A stretch of DNA of 64,000 bases from Bacillota bacterium (GTDB taxonomy: Bacteria > Bacillota > Clostridia > Lachnospirales > Lachnospiraceae), in NCBI GenBank assembly GCA_023390555.1, contig JAEWCQ010000034.1:1-64000 (forward strand). Reading direction: 5' to 3'. The notes beneath the pieces are model-generated. The model did not search any database and had not been told where the DNA came from. It saw only the letters and a list, made by a program, of their open reading frames with translations. The first letter of the stretch is position 1. Each line of letters begins with the position of its first letter. Positions 43,011-52,829 of this stretch are shown here, piece by piece. Position numbers and translations under genes: made by a program.

Positions 43011-44579
43011 TTGATGCACATAAAGTTTTGTGATTGTCTGAAGCGGCTGCTTACTGAACTGGGAATCAGTTCCAGCCGTTTGGCAAAGGCCATAAACGTC
43101 GACAGTTCTCTGGTAAATCGCTGGATCAACGGGAAACGAATCCCATCCTACAGTACAGCTTATATTGAAAATATCGCTGACTATTTATGTAAAAATATAC
43201 ATAATACCTTTCAGGAACAACAGATACAGGATTTTATCAACGACATCTGCGGCACAATGGACCATGCCGAAACTTTCAAAGATCAGGTGCAGTATGTATT
43301 ACTGGAAGCACAGGGATATTCCATCCAATGCGCACAAAAGGAAAAGCTGAGGCAAAAAAGTCCCCCCGCCATCAAATACCATTCGATTGAGATTCCGGAG
43401 GCCGACCGCCTTTTTTCGCTTTCGGAGAAGGACAAGTTTCTGACTACCTGCGGACAGATCACGGAAACCTGCCTGTCCATGCTGGAGGCAGCTCTGTCTG
43501 TAAAAGCCCAAAATCAGAACACCATATACATTGTTTATGACGATTATTTTTTTCCGGATCTCTGGTCCGGAAATGAGTTTACACAGCTCACGGAAAAATT
43601 GTTCAAAGCCGCACAACAGGGCTGGAAAATAGCACTTTTTCTGCGATTAACCTATGACACGAAGCATTTGCTGCGCCTGATGGAACTTGCAAAACCATTG
43701 CTGTTTACCGGAAAATTCACACCCTATTACATACCGGACGGAGACAGCGCTGCCCCCGGAAAGGGGCTGTTCGCAGTCCCGGGCGTAGGCATGCTGTCCT
43801 GTCTTTCAAATGAAATATTTGCGTCTCTTCCCTATGCACTCTACTTCACCACCCCTTCTATTTTGGACATCTATCTGTCACAGTTAAAACAATTTCTGAA
43901 AGAGCACGCAATTTCATTCCTGGAAAGACACTATGGAAAGAAATACTGTTACAGCAGTATCAAACGCATGGAACGGAATTCGGGCAGCCGTTTTCTCTAC
44001 AACTATTTTTTCAGTATGATGACAATTCCAGAATCACTGTACTATAAACTGCTGGACAGCCAGCATCTTACCGATGAGGAAAAAGAAAAATCCATGGAAC
44101 TATACCAAAGACGCTATCACTCCTTTCTTTCCAACATCCAGCACTATTTCTATTTTGATATCTATACGGCCTCCTGTATGGATGAATTAATTGAGCATCA
44201 CCAGATTTATTTCTACAGTTATGCAGGCGTAAAGACCATCACACTGGAAACGGCTGATGTCATCGAACATCTCCGTTATATGATCTATCTCCTTGAATCC
44301 TACGAGAATTACCAGATTGCTTTCTACCAGACCGCTTACCGGGAGGATACCGGCCAGAAGATGTACTGTCTTGTAAAAGAACATCATGGAGTCCTCTTCG
44401 AGCTGCACAACTTAAACGGTCATCAGGCAAACCTGAAGATTACTTCTGAAGAACCGATGCTGACGGCAGGTTTTTACTCCTACCTGAGAAATATCTGGGA
44501 GCGGATTCCGCCTGTCAACAAGAACAAATCCGATGTGATCCGCTGGCTTGACAGCACTATTAACGTTTTAAAAGCATAG
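43011..44579 (+). CDS. Large HTH (XRE-like) protein of unknown function
   Basis: 522 residues. The first 60 or so form a Cro/C1-type helix-turn-helix (RLLTELGISSSRLAKAINVDSSLVNRWINGKRIP). The remaining 450 residues show no domain I recognise: soluble, helical, Tyr- and Phe-rich, with YIVYDDYFFPDLWSGNEFTQLTEKL in the middle. AAGGAGG lies 10 nt before TTG 43011 and 13 nt before ATG 43014; either may start the protein. It is a single gene between a chemoreceptor and a NYN protein. Probably a regulator with its own sensor domain. Confidence 0.65.
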   Translation: MMHIKFCDCLKRLLTELGISSSRLAKAINVDSSLVNRWINGKRIPSYSTAYIENIADYLCKNIHNTFQEQQIQDFINDICGTMDHAETFKDQVQYVLLEAQGYSIQCAQKEKLRQKSPPAIKYHSIEIPEADRLFSLSEKDKFLTTCGQITETCLSMLEAALSVKAQNQNTIYIVYDDYFFPDLWSGNEFTQLTEKLFKAAQQGWKIALFLRLTYDTKHLLRLMELAKPLLFTGKFTPYYIPDGDSAAPGKGLFAVPGVGMLSCLSNEIFASLPYALYFTTPSILDIYLSQLKQFLKEHAISFLERHYGKKYCYSSIKRMERNSGSRFLYNYFFSMMTIPESLYYKLLDSQHLTDEEKEKSMELYQRRYHSFLSNIQHYFYFDIYTASCMDELIEHHQIYFYSYAGVKTITLETADVIEHLRYMIYLLESYENYQIAFYQTAYREDTGQKMYCLVKEHHGVLFELHNLNGHQANLKITSEEPMLTAGFYSYLRNIWERIPPVNKNKSDVIRWLDSTINVLKA

Positions 44580-44602
44580 GCTCCTTCCTATGTATCAAAA
44601 AA

Positions 44603-44640
44603 ACTCCTGAGGTCTTATGCCTCAGGAGTCTTTCCTTTTT
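44603..44640. terminator. Shared terminator of convergent genes
   Basis: ACTCCTGAGG pairs perfectly with CCTCAGGAGT around a 7-nt loop, with A and T runs on the two sides. Confidence 0.85.
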
Positions 44641-45577
44641 TCCCGTTTATAATGACAACACAGCGGTTCTTCTTTCTCTTCACCTCTGCATTCTCGATAC
44701 TCAGAACAAATTTACTGAACTGGTTATACCCATAATTCTTAAAGTTAAAATCCTGATACTTGTCGTGCACTCTGCTGCCAAGCGTCGCCATGTCAATTCC
44801 CTGTTTGGATACGATCTGCCGGATATATTCCTTGACATCATTCTCACTGTATTCCTGTTTTCTTAAGACCACATAGACAGAGCTGTTCTCCTGTATAATC
44901 TGAAATTCAGGCATACTTTCAATTAATTTACGGATTGTCGTAAATCCATAATTTCTTTCATCAAAGTCGGAATAGGTCCGCTGCAGCGTACTCTTGATTC
45001 CTCCAAGACCTGCTTTCTCATTCTGCACGATCATGTTAAAGATCGCCTGCTTGATTTCTTCGCTGCTGGCAATACTGTCATTCTTATTTTCTGCCTGCTC
45101 TTGCTGTGTATCGTTTCCGCCAGCCGTATCTTCCTCTTCCAGATCTTCCTCGAAAATTTTCTCCAGAATCTTATATTCCGTACAGGCAGCTTTCAGAGTT
45201 CTCGAAGCCTGATTGGAACCCATACCGATTACTTCCATACCCGCCTCACGCAGCCGGTTTACCAATCGGGTGTAGTCACTGTCGTTGGATACGATACAAA
45301 AGCCGTCTACGTTATTTGCGTAAAGGATGTCCATGGCATCGATGACCAGCATAATATCCGCTGCATTCTTGTAGTTCGAGTAATGGGGCTGCTGAATGGA
45401 GACAATTGCATATTCCAATGCCTTTTCATTCCATTTGCGCATGCTGTCCACGGTGAAATCACCGTACATTCGCTTATAAGTGACAATTCCATAGGACCTC
45501 AATTCATTGAATATATTATCCAGATACTTGATATCCGCATTCTCCGCATCGATCAACAATGCATATTTTTTTTCCAT
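44615..45577 (-). CDS. NYN-domain RNase-like protein with two LOTUS (OST-HTH) domains
   Basis: 320 residues. An N-terminal NYN/PIN-like nuclease domain has the acidic residues in LLIDAENAD, DIMLVIDAMD and IVSNDSDYTRL. An acidic linker (residues about 145-170) leads to two C-terminal OST-HTH/LOTUS modules, each ending in a YGFTTIRKLIE or YGYNQFSKFVL type segment, thought to bind RNA. Similar to LabA/Limkain-type proteins. RNA processing or turnover is likely; substrates unknown. GAAAGAGGAAAGAG precedes the ATG. Confidence 0.85.
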   Translation of the reverse strand: MEKKYALLIDAENADIKYLDNIFNELRSYGIVTYKRMYGDFTVDSMRKWNEKALEYAIVSIQQPHYSNYKNAADIMLVIDAMDILYANNVDGFCIVSNDSDYTRLVNRLREAGMEVIGMGSNQASRTLKAACTEYKILEKIFEEDLEEEDTAGGNDTQQEQAENKNDSIASSEEIKQAIFNMIVQNEKAGLGGIKSTLQRTYSDFDERNYGFTTIRKLIESMPEFQIIQENSSVYVVLRKQEYSENDVKEYIRQIVSKQGIDMATLGSRVHDKYQDFNFKNYGYNQFSKFVLSIENAEVKRKKNRCVVIINGKKGKTPEA

Positions 45578-45663
45578 AGCTCTTTCCTCTTTCCTGAACT
45601 TCGGTTTTTCTTATTATAGCATTTACCGAAACGATGCACAATATCACGGATTCATTGTATGTT

Positions 45664-46371
45664 CTACCAGACTGCCTTCTCACATGGATACGGCTGTTCC
45701 AGAGGATTTACCGGCCTGGCCCAACGTACTGCATTTCGGATAATGCGCTGAATCTGCGGTATATGGTAGATCGGATATTCTTCATGTCCCGGCTGGAAAT
45801 AGAAGATTTTTCCTCTCCCGCGCGTAAATGTACAGCCGCTGCGGAATACCTCACCGCTCTGAAACCATCCCAGAAAAATCACATCATCCGGTTTCGGAAT
45901 ATCAAAAAACTCACCGTACATCTCCTCCTGCTCCAGAAGAAGCGGTTCCTGAACCCCCTCTGCAATTGGGTGTCCCGGATTGATGCAGATCAGCTTTTCC
46001 CGGTCTCCGTCGTGCCATCTGAGATTGAGCGTCGTGCCAAGCAGTGACTTCATGATCTTGCTGTGATGTGCAGAATGCAATGCAATCAGCCCCATTCCCT
46101 GCAGCACTCTCTGTTTCACTCTTTCCACCACATCATCCGAAACCCTGTCATGACCGACGTGTCCCCACCAGATCAGTACATCCGTTTCCTTGAGCACCTC
46201 CTCTGTAAGACCATGCTCCGGCATATGCAAAGTCGCATACCGTACCTCAATATCTGTCTCTTTTCCAAGAAATTTACCCAGACATTCATGGATACCGTTC
46301 GGGTAAATGCGCTTTACCTCCGGATTTTCCTGTTCATGAATATATTCATTCCATATCGTAACTCTTAACAT
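45664..46371 (-). CDS. ThuA-domain (trehalose-utilisation-type) protein
   Basis: 235 residues, a class I glutamine amidotransferase-like fold: TIWNEYIHEQENPEVKRIYPNGIHE, VLIWWGHVGHDRVSD, GLIALHSAHHSKIMKSLLGTTLNLRWHDGD and RGKIFYFQPGHEEYPIYH. Members occur in sugar loci and one was linked to disaccharide oxidation; biochemistry is poorly known. It follows the isomerase gene by 4 bp, and both follow the beta-mannosidase gene. Confidence 0.8.
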   Translation of the reverse strand: MLRVTIWNEYIHEQENPEVKRIYPNGIHECLGKFLGKETDIEVRYATLHMPEHGLTEEVLKETDVLIWWGHVGHDRVSDDVVERVKQRVLQGMGLIALHSAHHSKIMKSLLGTTLNLRWHDGDREKLICINPGHPIAEGVQEPLLLEQEEMYGEFFDIPKPDDVIFLGWFQSGEVFRSGCTFTRGRGKIFYFQPGHEEYPIYHIPQIQRIIRNAVRWARPVNPLEQPYPCEKAVW

Positions 46372-46375
46372 GAAC

Positions 46376-47155
46376 TTATCCCTCCTTATTTCTGTTTAGC
46401 CAGTCTGCGGATTTCTGTATAAAATCCAGATAATTTGGGGCATCAAAATGCTCTATGGCCAGAAATCCGTCATAGTGAGAGACCTTCAGCCTTTCTATCA
46501 TTTCTTTCATTTTCAGGAATCCATAACCGACAGGAGAAGGACAGATATTTCGATTGTCGTCGTAAGCCCTGTCCTTACAGTGCACATGAACAATCCGATC
46601 CTGAAGCAGATCAAGTGCCTCCAGTTCATCTTCCCCGCTCAAAATAAAATTGCCGGTATCAAATGTCATACCAAGTGCAGGAATTTCCCTAAGAAACTTC
46701 CGGACACCGCTTATGGTGTGCAGCGGACTGGTTCTGTCATCAAAATCCTCAATGGTAGTCCGGATTCCGCTCTCTCCGGCAAGCCGCGTCAAATATGCCG
46801 TTCCTTCCAGCATGCGTTTCAGTTCTGTTTCACGCTCCGCTGCTTCCGGCTTTGTATAAAAGCCCGGTACGACCATGATTTTACCGGCACCTACCGCCCG
46901 GGCAAGCGCAATATGCCTCCTGCATTTTTCCGGATCACAGCCCTGGGCGAAATCATAAAATCCATACATGCTGGAAACGGTAAACTCGTGACGCATAAGC
47001 ACTTTTGAAAGTTCTTCCGGCTCGGCAACCGCATCCCGGTCAACCTCAACTGCGGTGATCCCAAATTCCCTGATTTTTGAAAGAACCGCATCAACCGTAC
47101 AGTTCTCCTGTTTTGCGGCCTCCAAAACGTGGTGATAAAATACAGACAGCTTCAT
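46376..47155 (-). CDS. Sugar phosphate isomerase/epimerase (xylose isomerase-like TIM barrel)
   Basis: 259 residues of the AP endonuclease 2/xylose isomerase-like family. Metal ligands are visible in TIEDFDDR, FDTGNF, IVHVHCKDR and FLAIEHFD. It likely isomerises or epimerises a sugar derived from the glycoside cleaved by the mannosidase next door. It lies 2 bp after the beta-mannosidase stop. Exact substrate unknown. Confidence 0.8.
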   Translation of the reverse strand: MKLSVFYHHVLEAAKQENCTVDAVLSKIREFGITAVEVDRDAVAEPEELSKVLMRHEFTVSSMYGFYDFAQGCDPEKCRRHIALARAVGAGKIMVVPGFYTKPEAAERETELKRMLEGTAYLTRLAGESGIRTTIEDFDDRTSPLHTISGVRKFLREIPALGMTFDTGNFILSGEDELEALDLLQDRIVHVHCKDRAYDDNRNICPSPVGYGFLKMKEMIERLKVSHYDGFLAIEHFDAPNYLDFIQKSADWLNRNKEG

Positions 47156-47157
47156 TC

Positions 47158-49632
47158 TTAATTCTCCCTGTGTTCTATGATATCATAATTACTGATGATT
47201 TTTAACTGTTTCCGGAAATCTTCCTCCGTGTAATTCTGTGCCAAATCTTTCTTTTGGATTGCAATCACTCTCGAAATCTCAGGCTCGAGGTCAAAATAGT
47301 TGTCGGAGAGTATCGCATCGATTTCTTCAAATTCGATTCCGACTCTTCTGGCAAAAGCATCTGCCGTTACGGTCATCTCATAGACGTCCGCTGTTTCTTT
47401 CCACTCCACGGAAATGTGCGGATTGAGGAAATGGAACTGCTTTGGTTTTACCAAAAGCGCAAATTCCTGTGTGAGCACCTCGCCGTTTTCCCATATTTCA
47501 AAGACCAGATAACTGTTGCGTGCATCTTCCCTGCTCAGTGGCGGAAGTTCTATTTCTTCTATTTTAGCTGCTGCGAGTTCGCAGACTGTGCTATGCTTAC
47601 TTCCTTCCTGTAAAATACCCTTTTCCTGGTGCACGATCCGATAGCGGAATGTTCCTTCCAGCCTGCTTCTTCTTTCATTGGATAGATAAAAAGCTGCCGT
47701 TCCGTCCTCGATTTGCGCTGTGAGCAGAACCGGAGCGTAACTCCTTTTTACAATGTAGTGCGATGCCTTCCATCTGCCGTAGTAATCAATCGTTGCCCAT
47801 GAAATGACCGGATTGCAGTCATTCAGCTGCCAGTAGGTACTGCCGAGGCATCTGCCTTTATTGCTACGAAAATGTGAGATGGCTGTATCAAGGCAATCCC
47901 CCTGTAAAATCTGCGTCGTATAGATCATGGTCTCAAAATCTTTTGGATTCTGATAATACTGAAACAGATAATACATCAATGTCATATTTCCATGGCCATT
48001 GTCAACGCATTTCTGATGTGCTTCCATCACATTGGAAAACAGATTATACTCCTCTTCCGTTGTAAATGTTTTTACTGTCTTGATGGACGGTACGGACTGG
48101 AATCCGTATTCGCTCGCAAAACGGAAATATTTCTTGCGGAAGTCTTCAAACGGTTTTTTCCCATGCCACACATCCCAGTAATGTGCATCTCCGGCTCCTT
48201 CCAGATCCGGATGATCAAATCCGCCGCCTGCAGAAGGGGAAGACGGCCAGTAGAAGGTCTGCGGATCCAATTTTGTCAATGTTTCCGGGATGATTCGTTC
48301 AAACATGGTAAGGTAATCCTGCCGAAGCTTTTCATTTGGCGGCAGCCCCCAGTGATCCCATCCGGATTCCATTTCATTATTTCCGCACCACATAGCAAGC
48401 GAAGCGTGATTGCGGATTCTTCGTATATTATCTTCAAATTCAGCCTTGATATTTGCTTCAAAATATTCCGTCAGATCATATACGGCACATGCGAACATAA
48501 AGTCCTGCCAGACGATCAATCCAAGTTCATCGCAAAGATCATAAAAATAATCGGCGGGATAATTTCCGCCTCCCCATACACGGACGCAGTTAAAGTTTGC
48601 CCTGACACAGTTTTCCAGCAGTTTTTCTGTCCGCTCTTTCCCGGTACGGCCCAGCAGATTGTCCTCCGGAATGTAGTTTGCTCCTTTGGTAAAAATGACT
48701 TTCCCGTTGATTTCAAAACCAAAGCTCTCGCCCCAACGGTCTTTTTCTTTTTTTATCGTCAGTGTGCGCAGACCGATTCTCTTCGTTTTCTCCCACACCT
48801 GTTTTTCTCCATTGCTCAAGAGAAGTCCCACTTCATACAGCGGCTGTTCTCCATACCCGTTTGGCCACCACAGATCCGGTTTTTCCACCGTACACTGAAA
48901 TTCCTGCTGCTCACAGGCGTCCTGTTTCTCTCTGTACAGGACATTTCCGAATCTGTCCTGCAGGATAAATTCCAGTTCCAGCCCTTCTGAACCTCCCGTG
49001 AATTCATTTTCAACCGCAATATCCAACGTTACCTGATCCTGCCCATGTCTCTGTGTCACATAGAAATCCGAGATTTTCCCTTCCTGCACCTCTTCGATAT
49101 AGATGTCTCTCCAGATTCCAAGATCGGGAAGCTGTGGACCCCAGTCCCAGCCGAACATGCTGTGCGCCTTGCGGATCTGCTGATATCCGTCCACTGTGCT
49201 GGAAACACCCCAAAGCCTCTTTTTTCCGGCAGCCTTTTTGGCATATTGCAGCGGTGAACGCAGCAGGATGTGAATCACATTTTCTCCTATATGCAGATCC
49301 TGTTTGATCTCGATACGGTAAGTCCGGTGCATATTGTCGGTTTCCGCCACTTTTTTCCCATTGATCCGAATTTCGGCAAGCGTGTCCAGTCCCTCACAGA
49401 CGAGAAACAGACTTTTTTTCGCAAGCTCCTTTTCGCCCACCGAAAACGTTCTTTCATACGCATAGTCAAATGCGGATAATTCCCTGATTTCTTCCTCGTT
49501 TTCTCCCCAAAACGGATCTTTCATCGCACCGTTTCGCAATAAATCGGTATAGACACTTCCGGGTACCTGCGCGTCCTGCCAGATACCATCCGCTGTGCAG
49601 CGCATCTTCCATGCACCATTTAATTCTATCAT
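47158..49632 (-). CDS. GH2 beta-mannosidase
   Basis: 824 residues. It releases mannose from the non-reducing end of beta-mannosides; without a signal peptide it acts in the cytoplasm on imported oligosaccharides. The start (WQDAQVPGSVYTDLLRNGAMKDPFWGENEEEIR) is characteristic of beta-mannosidases, and the acid/base Glu420 lies in WCGNNEMESGWDHWG. The nucleophile region is in ASEYGFQSVPS. First gene of an operon with the isomerase and ThuA protein. A divergent AraC regulator lies 150 bp away. Confidence 0.9.
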   Translation of the reverse strand: MIELNGAWKMRCTADGIWQDAQVPGSVYTDLLRNGAMKDPFWGENEEEIRELSAFDYAYERTFSVGEKELAKKSLFLVCEGLDTLAEIRINGKKVAETDNMHRTYRIEIKQDLHIGENVIHILLRSPLQYAKKAAGKKRLWGVSSTVDGYQQIRKAHSMFGWDWGPQLPDLGIWRDIYIEEVQEGKISDFYVTQRHGQDQVTLDIAVENEFTGGSEGLELEFILQDRFGNVLYREKQDACEQQEFQCTVEKPDLWWPNGYGEQPLYEVGLLLSNGEKQVWEKTKRIGLRTLTIKKEKDRWGESFGFEINGKVIFTKGANYIPEDNLLGRTGKERTEKLLENCVRANFNCVRVWGGGNYPADYFYDLCDELGLIVWQDFMFACAVYDLTEYFEANIKAEFEDNIRRIRNHASLAMWCGNNEMESGWDHWGLPPNEKLRQDYLTMFERIIPETLTKLDPQTFYWPSSPSAGGGFDHPDLEGAGDAHYWDVWHGKKPFEDFRKKYFRFASEYGFQSVPSIKTVKTFTTEEEYNLFSNVMEAHQKCVDNGHGNMTLMYYLFQYYQNPKDFETMIYTTQILQGDCLDTAISHFRSNKGRCLGSTYWQLNDCNPVISWATIDYYGRWKASHYIVKRSYAPVLLTAQIEDGTAAFYLSNERRSRLEGTFRYRIVHQEKGILQEGSKHSTVCELAAAKIEEIELPPLSREDARNSYLVFEIWENGEVLTQEFALLVKPKQFHFLNPHISVEWKETADVYEMTVTADAFARRVGIEFEEIDAILSDNYFDLEPEISRVIAIQKKDLAQNYTEEDFRKQLKIISNYDIIEHREN

Positions 49633-49780
49633 AGATGTCCTCCTGTCTTCTCTCTGCTGATCTGTATCGTTTCTATTGATAATTATAGGCAGGAATGCTA
49701 TATTTTAATAGAATGAAGTTCATGAAAAATAGCACAAATCTCTATATCAATTTCATCCACTTATTATCAGGAGTATTTCT

Positions 49781-50701
49781 ATGAGCCGCATGTTTGAATA
49801 TATCAATCCACTTACCTCTCCCTATGAGGCATTTATCGAAAATATAAAAGAGGACTTTTTTCCAATTCAGATGCACTGGCATTATTTTGTGGAGATGATC
49901 TACGTACTAAGTGGATCTATCATAGTGGATGTGAATAATCAGACATTTACCGTTTTCCCAAACAGTCTTGTAATTTTTCACTCCAAAAGTCTCCACGGTA
50001 TATATCCAAACGGTCAGGAATACGCTTCATACGCCGTGATTAAATTTGACGATCATATTTTGACCAGCTCTAACAGTTATCTCCCAAAGCTGCAGTATTT
50101 ATTATCGCTCGCAGCGGAAGATCCCGACAGCCGGTTTTTCTTTCCGGAAGACAGCATTCGCTGTTATCCCATTCGTGAACTGGTTCTGGAAATTGTAGAA
50201 GAAGTGAGTCGAAAATCCTATGGATACGACCTTTTGGTCACTGCAAATCTTCATAAAATTTTTGCCTATCTGACACGGATCTGGAGCCAGGAGGGGCTGA
50301 ATCTGAGCAAATCCGTATCCGCCGGCAGGAACCGCCAGTCGTTCGACGATATTACTGAGTACATCGATGCTCATTTTTATGAAGATCTGCAGGTAAAGAC
50401 ATTGGCCAGACTTTGCAATATGGCCCATTCGACATTTTCAAAGGCCTTTAAAGAACGATATGGAAAAACCTGTAAAGAGTATATCAATTACATCCGTGTG
50501 AATGCCGCACAGAATATGCTCCTTTTTACGGAACACGATATCAGTTATATCTCACAGGAGGTCGGATACACCGACAGCAGTTACTTCATTCGCTGCTACA
50601 AAAAGATCAAGGGCGTTTCCCCCTTACAGCACCGCAAACAGCTGCTGCACATCACTCCCACACAAGATTCTCCTGAAAAAACGGCAGAAGATGCTCCATG
50701 A
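49781..50701 (+). CDS. AraC-family regulator with cupin sensor, next to the mannosidase operon
   Basis: 306 residues. An N-terminal cupin ligand-binding domain (MHWHYFVEMIYVLSGSIIVDV, HSKSLHGIYP) and a C-terminal AraC double helix-turn-helix (VKTLARLCNMAHSTFSKAFKERYGKT, DISYISQEVGYTDSSYFIRCYKKIKGVSP). It is divergent from the beta-mannosidase operon and probably activates it in response to a sugar. Its last 50 bp overlap the 3' end of the convergent esterase gene. Confidence 0.88.
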   Translation: MSRMFEYINPLTSPYEAFIENIKEDFFPIQMHWHYFVEMIYVLSGSIIVDVNNQTFTVFPNSLVIFHSKSLHGIYPNGQEYASYAVIKFDDHILTSSNSYLPKLQYLLSLAAEDPDSRFFFPEDSIRCYPIRELVLEIVEEVSRKSYGYDLLVTANLHKIFAYLTRIWSQEGLNLSKSVSAGRNRQSFDDITEYIDAHFYEDLQVKTLARLCNMAHSTFSKAFKERYGKTCKEYINYIRVNAAQNMLLFTEHDISYISQEVGYTDSSYFIRCYKKIKGVSPLQHRKQLLHITPTQDSPEKTAEDAP

Positions 50702-51800
50702 CCGCATGCGGCGGTACCATATGCCCTTTGTCAAACGAAAACAAAACATGATCGATTCCCTTTTCATCCAAAAGACCGGACAGATATTCCGTTCCTTCCG
50801 GAATCCATCGGTAACCGTCACCGGTTCCATAACTCATTCCGATTCCCCGCAGCGGGGTATCTTTTTTCAGGTAGTCATCCAACTTACTCTCCCAGTCTCC
50901 AAAGCCGGTCTCCAGTTTCTCTAACAGGGCATTGTCCTCATCCGAGCCGTCTCTGGCTGCAATATTCTCGTATGGTGCTTTTTTGTTGTAAGCAAATGCC
51001 AGCGAATATGCTTTCTGGAACGTCCGGTCCCAGGTATCCAGGGCATCTTCTATCTTTCCCGGCGCAATCACACCCGGAGACATTGCGTAGACGGCCCCGT
51101 AGACATCCGGATGACGGAAGGCCAGATTCAATGCTGCGAATCCTCCCATGGAAAATCCGCAGATTCCTCTCGCATCGGCACTTGCGATCGTCCTGTAGGT
51201 ACTGTCAATATAAGAAACCACTTCTTCTGCCGTATAATCCTCCCAATTTCCGATGACAGGCGAATTCACGTAAAAGGACCCGCCAAGGCTATTCGCCCCG
51301 TCAACGGCCACCATAATGAATTCTTTGGAGGGATCTGCTGCAAACACCTTATCCAGCTGGCTTCCGGCACTGCGGACAAAGCTGCCCCCTTCCTCCGAAA
51401 AACCATGTAAATAATAGACGACCGGATAGCTTTTATCACTCTCATAATAGGATGGAGGCAGATAAATGACAATCTTACGCTTTGATTCCTCTTTGATCAG
51501 ATTTTCAGCGATTGCTTTGGAATCATAGTCCGCCACTTCTACGGTTCCTTTTTTTTCGGTCCCTTCCGTTGTATTTTGCGAAACAGTTGTGTCGGTTTCA
51601 CTCGTTTTCTCACTTGCGGCAGTTTCTGTTATTTCCGTGACCGTTTCCTGTGTTTCGGAAGCGATTTCCTGTGTTTCCGAGACCTGTTCCGTGCCGTTCT
51701 CCGCAAGCTGCTTTGCTGACTCCTGTGAATTCTTTCCACACCCCGTAAAAGTCAAGGTTACGAGAGTTAAGAACAGGATCATTGTACTGTTTTTTTTCAT
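50652..51800 (-). CDS. Extracellular esterase lipoprotein (esterase D / feruloyl esterase fold)
   Basis: 382 residues from the ATG at 51800 (GGGAGG upstream). Signal peptide with lipobox TFTGC, then a long Thr/Glu/Ser linker and an alpha/beta-hydrolase domain: YLHGFSEEGGSF oxyanion region, nucleophile Ser in GICGFSMGGFAAL, and His in DKGHMVPPHAV. This is the Esterase/PF00756 type seen in acetyl-xylan, feruloyl and S-formylglutathione esterases. Anchored outside beside glycosidase genes, it could remove acetyl or feruloyl groups from hemicellulose. It overlaps the convergent regulator gene by 50 bp. Confidence 0.82.
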   Translation of the reverse strand: MKKNSTMILFLTLVTLTFTGCGKNSQESAKQLAENGTEQVSETQEIASETQETVTEITETAASEKTSETDTTVSQNTTEGTEKKGTVEVADYDSKAIAENLIKEESKRKIVIYLPPSYYESDKSYPVVYYLHGFSEEGGSFVRSAGSQLDKVFAADPSKEFIMVAVDGANSLGGSFYVNSPVIGNWEDYTAEEVVSYIDSTYRTIASADARGICGFSMGGFAALNLAFRHPDVYGAVYAMSPGVIAPGKIEDALDTWDRTFQKAYSLAFAYNKKAPYENIAARDGSDEDNALLEKLETGFGDWESKLDDYLKKDTPLRGIGMSYGTGDGYRWIPEGTEYLSGLLDEKGIDHVLFSFDKGHMVPPHAVMEHLLPFFQENLVWE

Positions 51801-51910
51801 AGGACTGTTTCCTCCCTTTTCTGCTTTGACAAACATATAGTGGTAGTATAATATGAAAGAAAAACATCTGTTGAACATTTCTTGCTATTTTCAAGTTACG
51901 GGAGGTCACT

Positions 51911-52798
51911 ATGAATGTTGCGAACCGCCAGCTGATTGAAGATGCCGTTATGCTGATTGAAGACAATTTAAAAACCCGTTTATCCTTAGATGAGATTGCG
52001 GAACAACTCTGTATTTCAAAGTTTCACCTGCACCGGATTTTTCGTTCTATCACCGGTGTTCCCCTCATTACCTACGTCCGCAGAAGAAAATTGACCCGAA
52101 GCCTGTCCGACCTGCTTGATCAAAAACTGAAAATTATTGATATTGCCTGTGAATACCATTTCGAATATGAACAGAGCTACGAAAGAGCTTTCCGGCAGCT
52201 GTTCGGTCTTACGCCTTCGGACTTTCGACAAAAAAACTGTGAACTGCAGATCGTACCAAGAATTGATACCAGCCTTTTAAACGATATCTCAACAGGCATC
52301 CTGATTCCTCCCCGCTACTGTACCAGATCCAGCTTTCACCTCGGAGGCATAAAAACGCTGATCAACCATGCCGAAAATTATGATACAGCAACCGCTAATG
52401 CAAATGCACTGGATTTTTACTATCATCATCTTTCTCTTTTAAAAAACACGGTTAATCAGCATATTTATTACGGTCTGGTCACTTATTACGATTCTGATAT
52501 GGCCGACTACTATACACCGAGCGTGGAAGTCTCCGTTCCCTTCTCTTCCGACCCGCTTTTTGTCTGTCATACGATAGAACGCTCGGACTATGCCGTTTTT
52601 CGATATATCGGACTTCACTCTCCTCAGGAGCTGAATATGAAACTGCTGGCAGAAATCTATGATGCGATCGATACCAGATGGCTTCCGACGACGAGTTTAA
52701 ATCCGACGCAGCAGTTTCATTTTGAACAGATCAACGAACACAGATGCCGCCCGGATTACTGTGAAACAGATATTTATTTTCCCATCAGCCGAACCTGA
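51911..52798 (+). CDS. AraC-family regulator with GyrI-like effector domain
   Basis: 295 residues. N-terminal AraC double helix-turn-helix (LSLDEIAEQLCISKFHLHRIFRSITG, KIIDIACEYHFEYEQSYERAFRQLFG) followed by a C-terminal GyrI/SOUL-like small-molecule domain (ISTGILIPPRYCTRSSF, CHTIERSDYAVFRYIG). This order is that of Rob/MarA-type fusion regulators. GGGAGG precedes the ATG. It is divergent from the esterase gene, 110 bp apart, and convergent with the alpha-galactosidase gene. Either could be a target. Confidence 0.85.
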   Translation: MNVANRQLIEDAVMLIEDNLKTRLSLDEIAEQLCISKFHLHRIFRSITGVPLITYVRRRKLTRSLSDLLDQKLKIIDIACEYHFEYEQSYERAFRQLFGLTPSDFRQKNCELQIVPRIDTSLLNDISTGILIPPRYCTRSSFHLGGIKTLINHAENYDTATANANALDFYYHHLSLLKNTVNQHIYYGLVTYYDSDMADYYTPSVEVSVPFSSDPLFVCHTIERSDYAVFRYIGLHSPQELNMKLLAEIYDAIDTRWLPTTSLNPTQQFHFEQINEHRCRPDYCETDIYFPISRT

Positions 52799-52807
52799 CA
52801 TTCATCC

Positions 52808-52829
52808 GTCCCGCCGCTTCCGGCGGGAC
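52808..52829. terminator. GC-rich hairpin between convergent genes
   Basis: GTCCCGCCG-CTTC-CGGCGGGAC is a perfect 9-bp stem with a stable CTTC tetraloop. T runs are poor on both sides, so termination may be weak or factor-assisted. Confidence 0.5.

Noticed and set aside
47992..48990. Plus-strand frame of 332 codons within the beta-mannosidase gene
   Set aside because: Antisense shadow of a clear GH2 gene; Phe/Cys-rich, no start signal.
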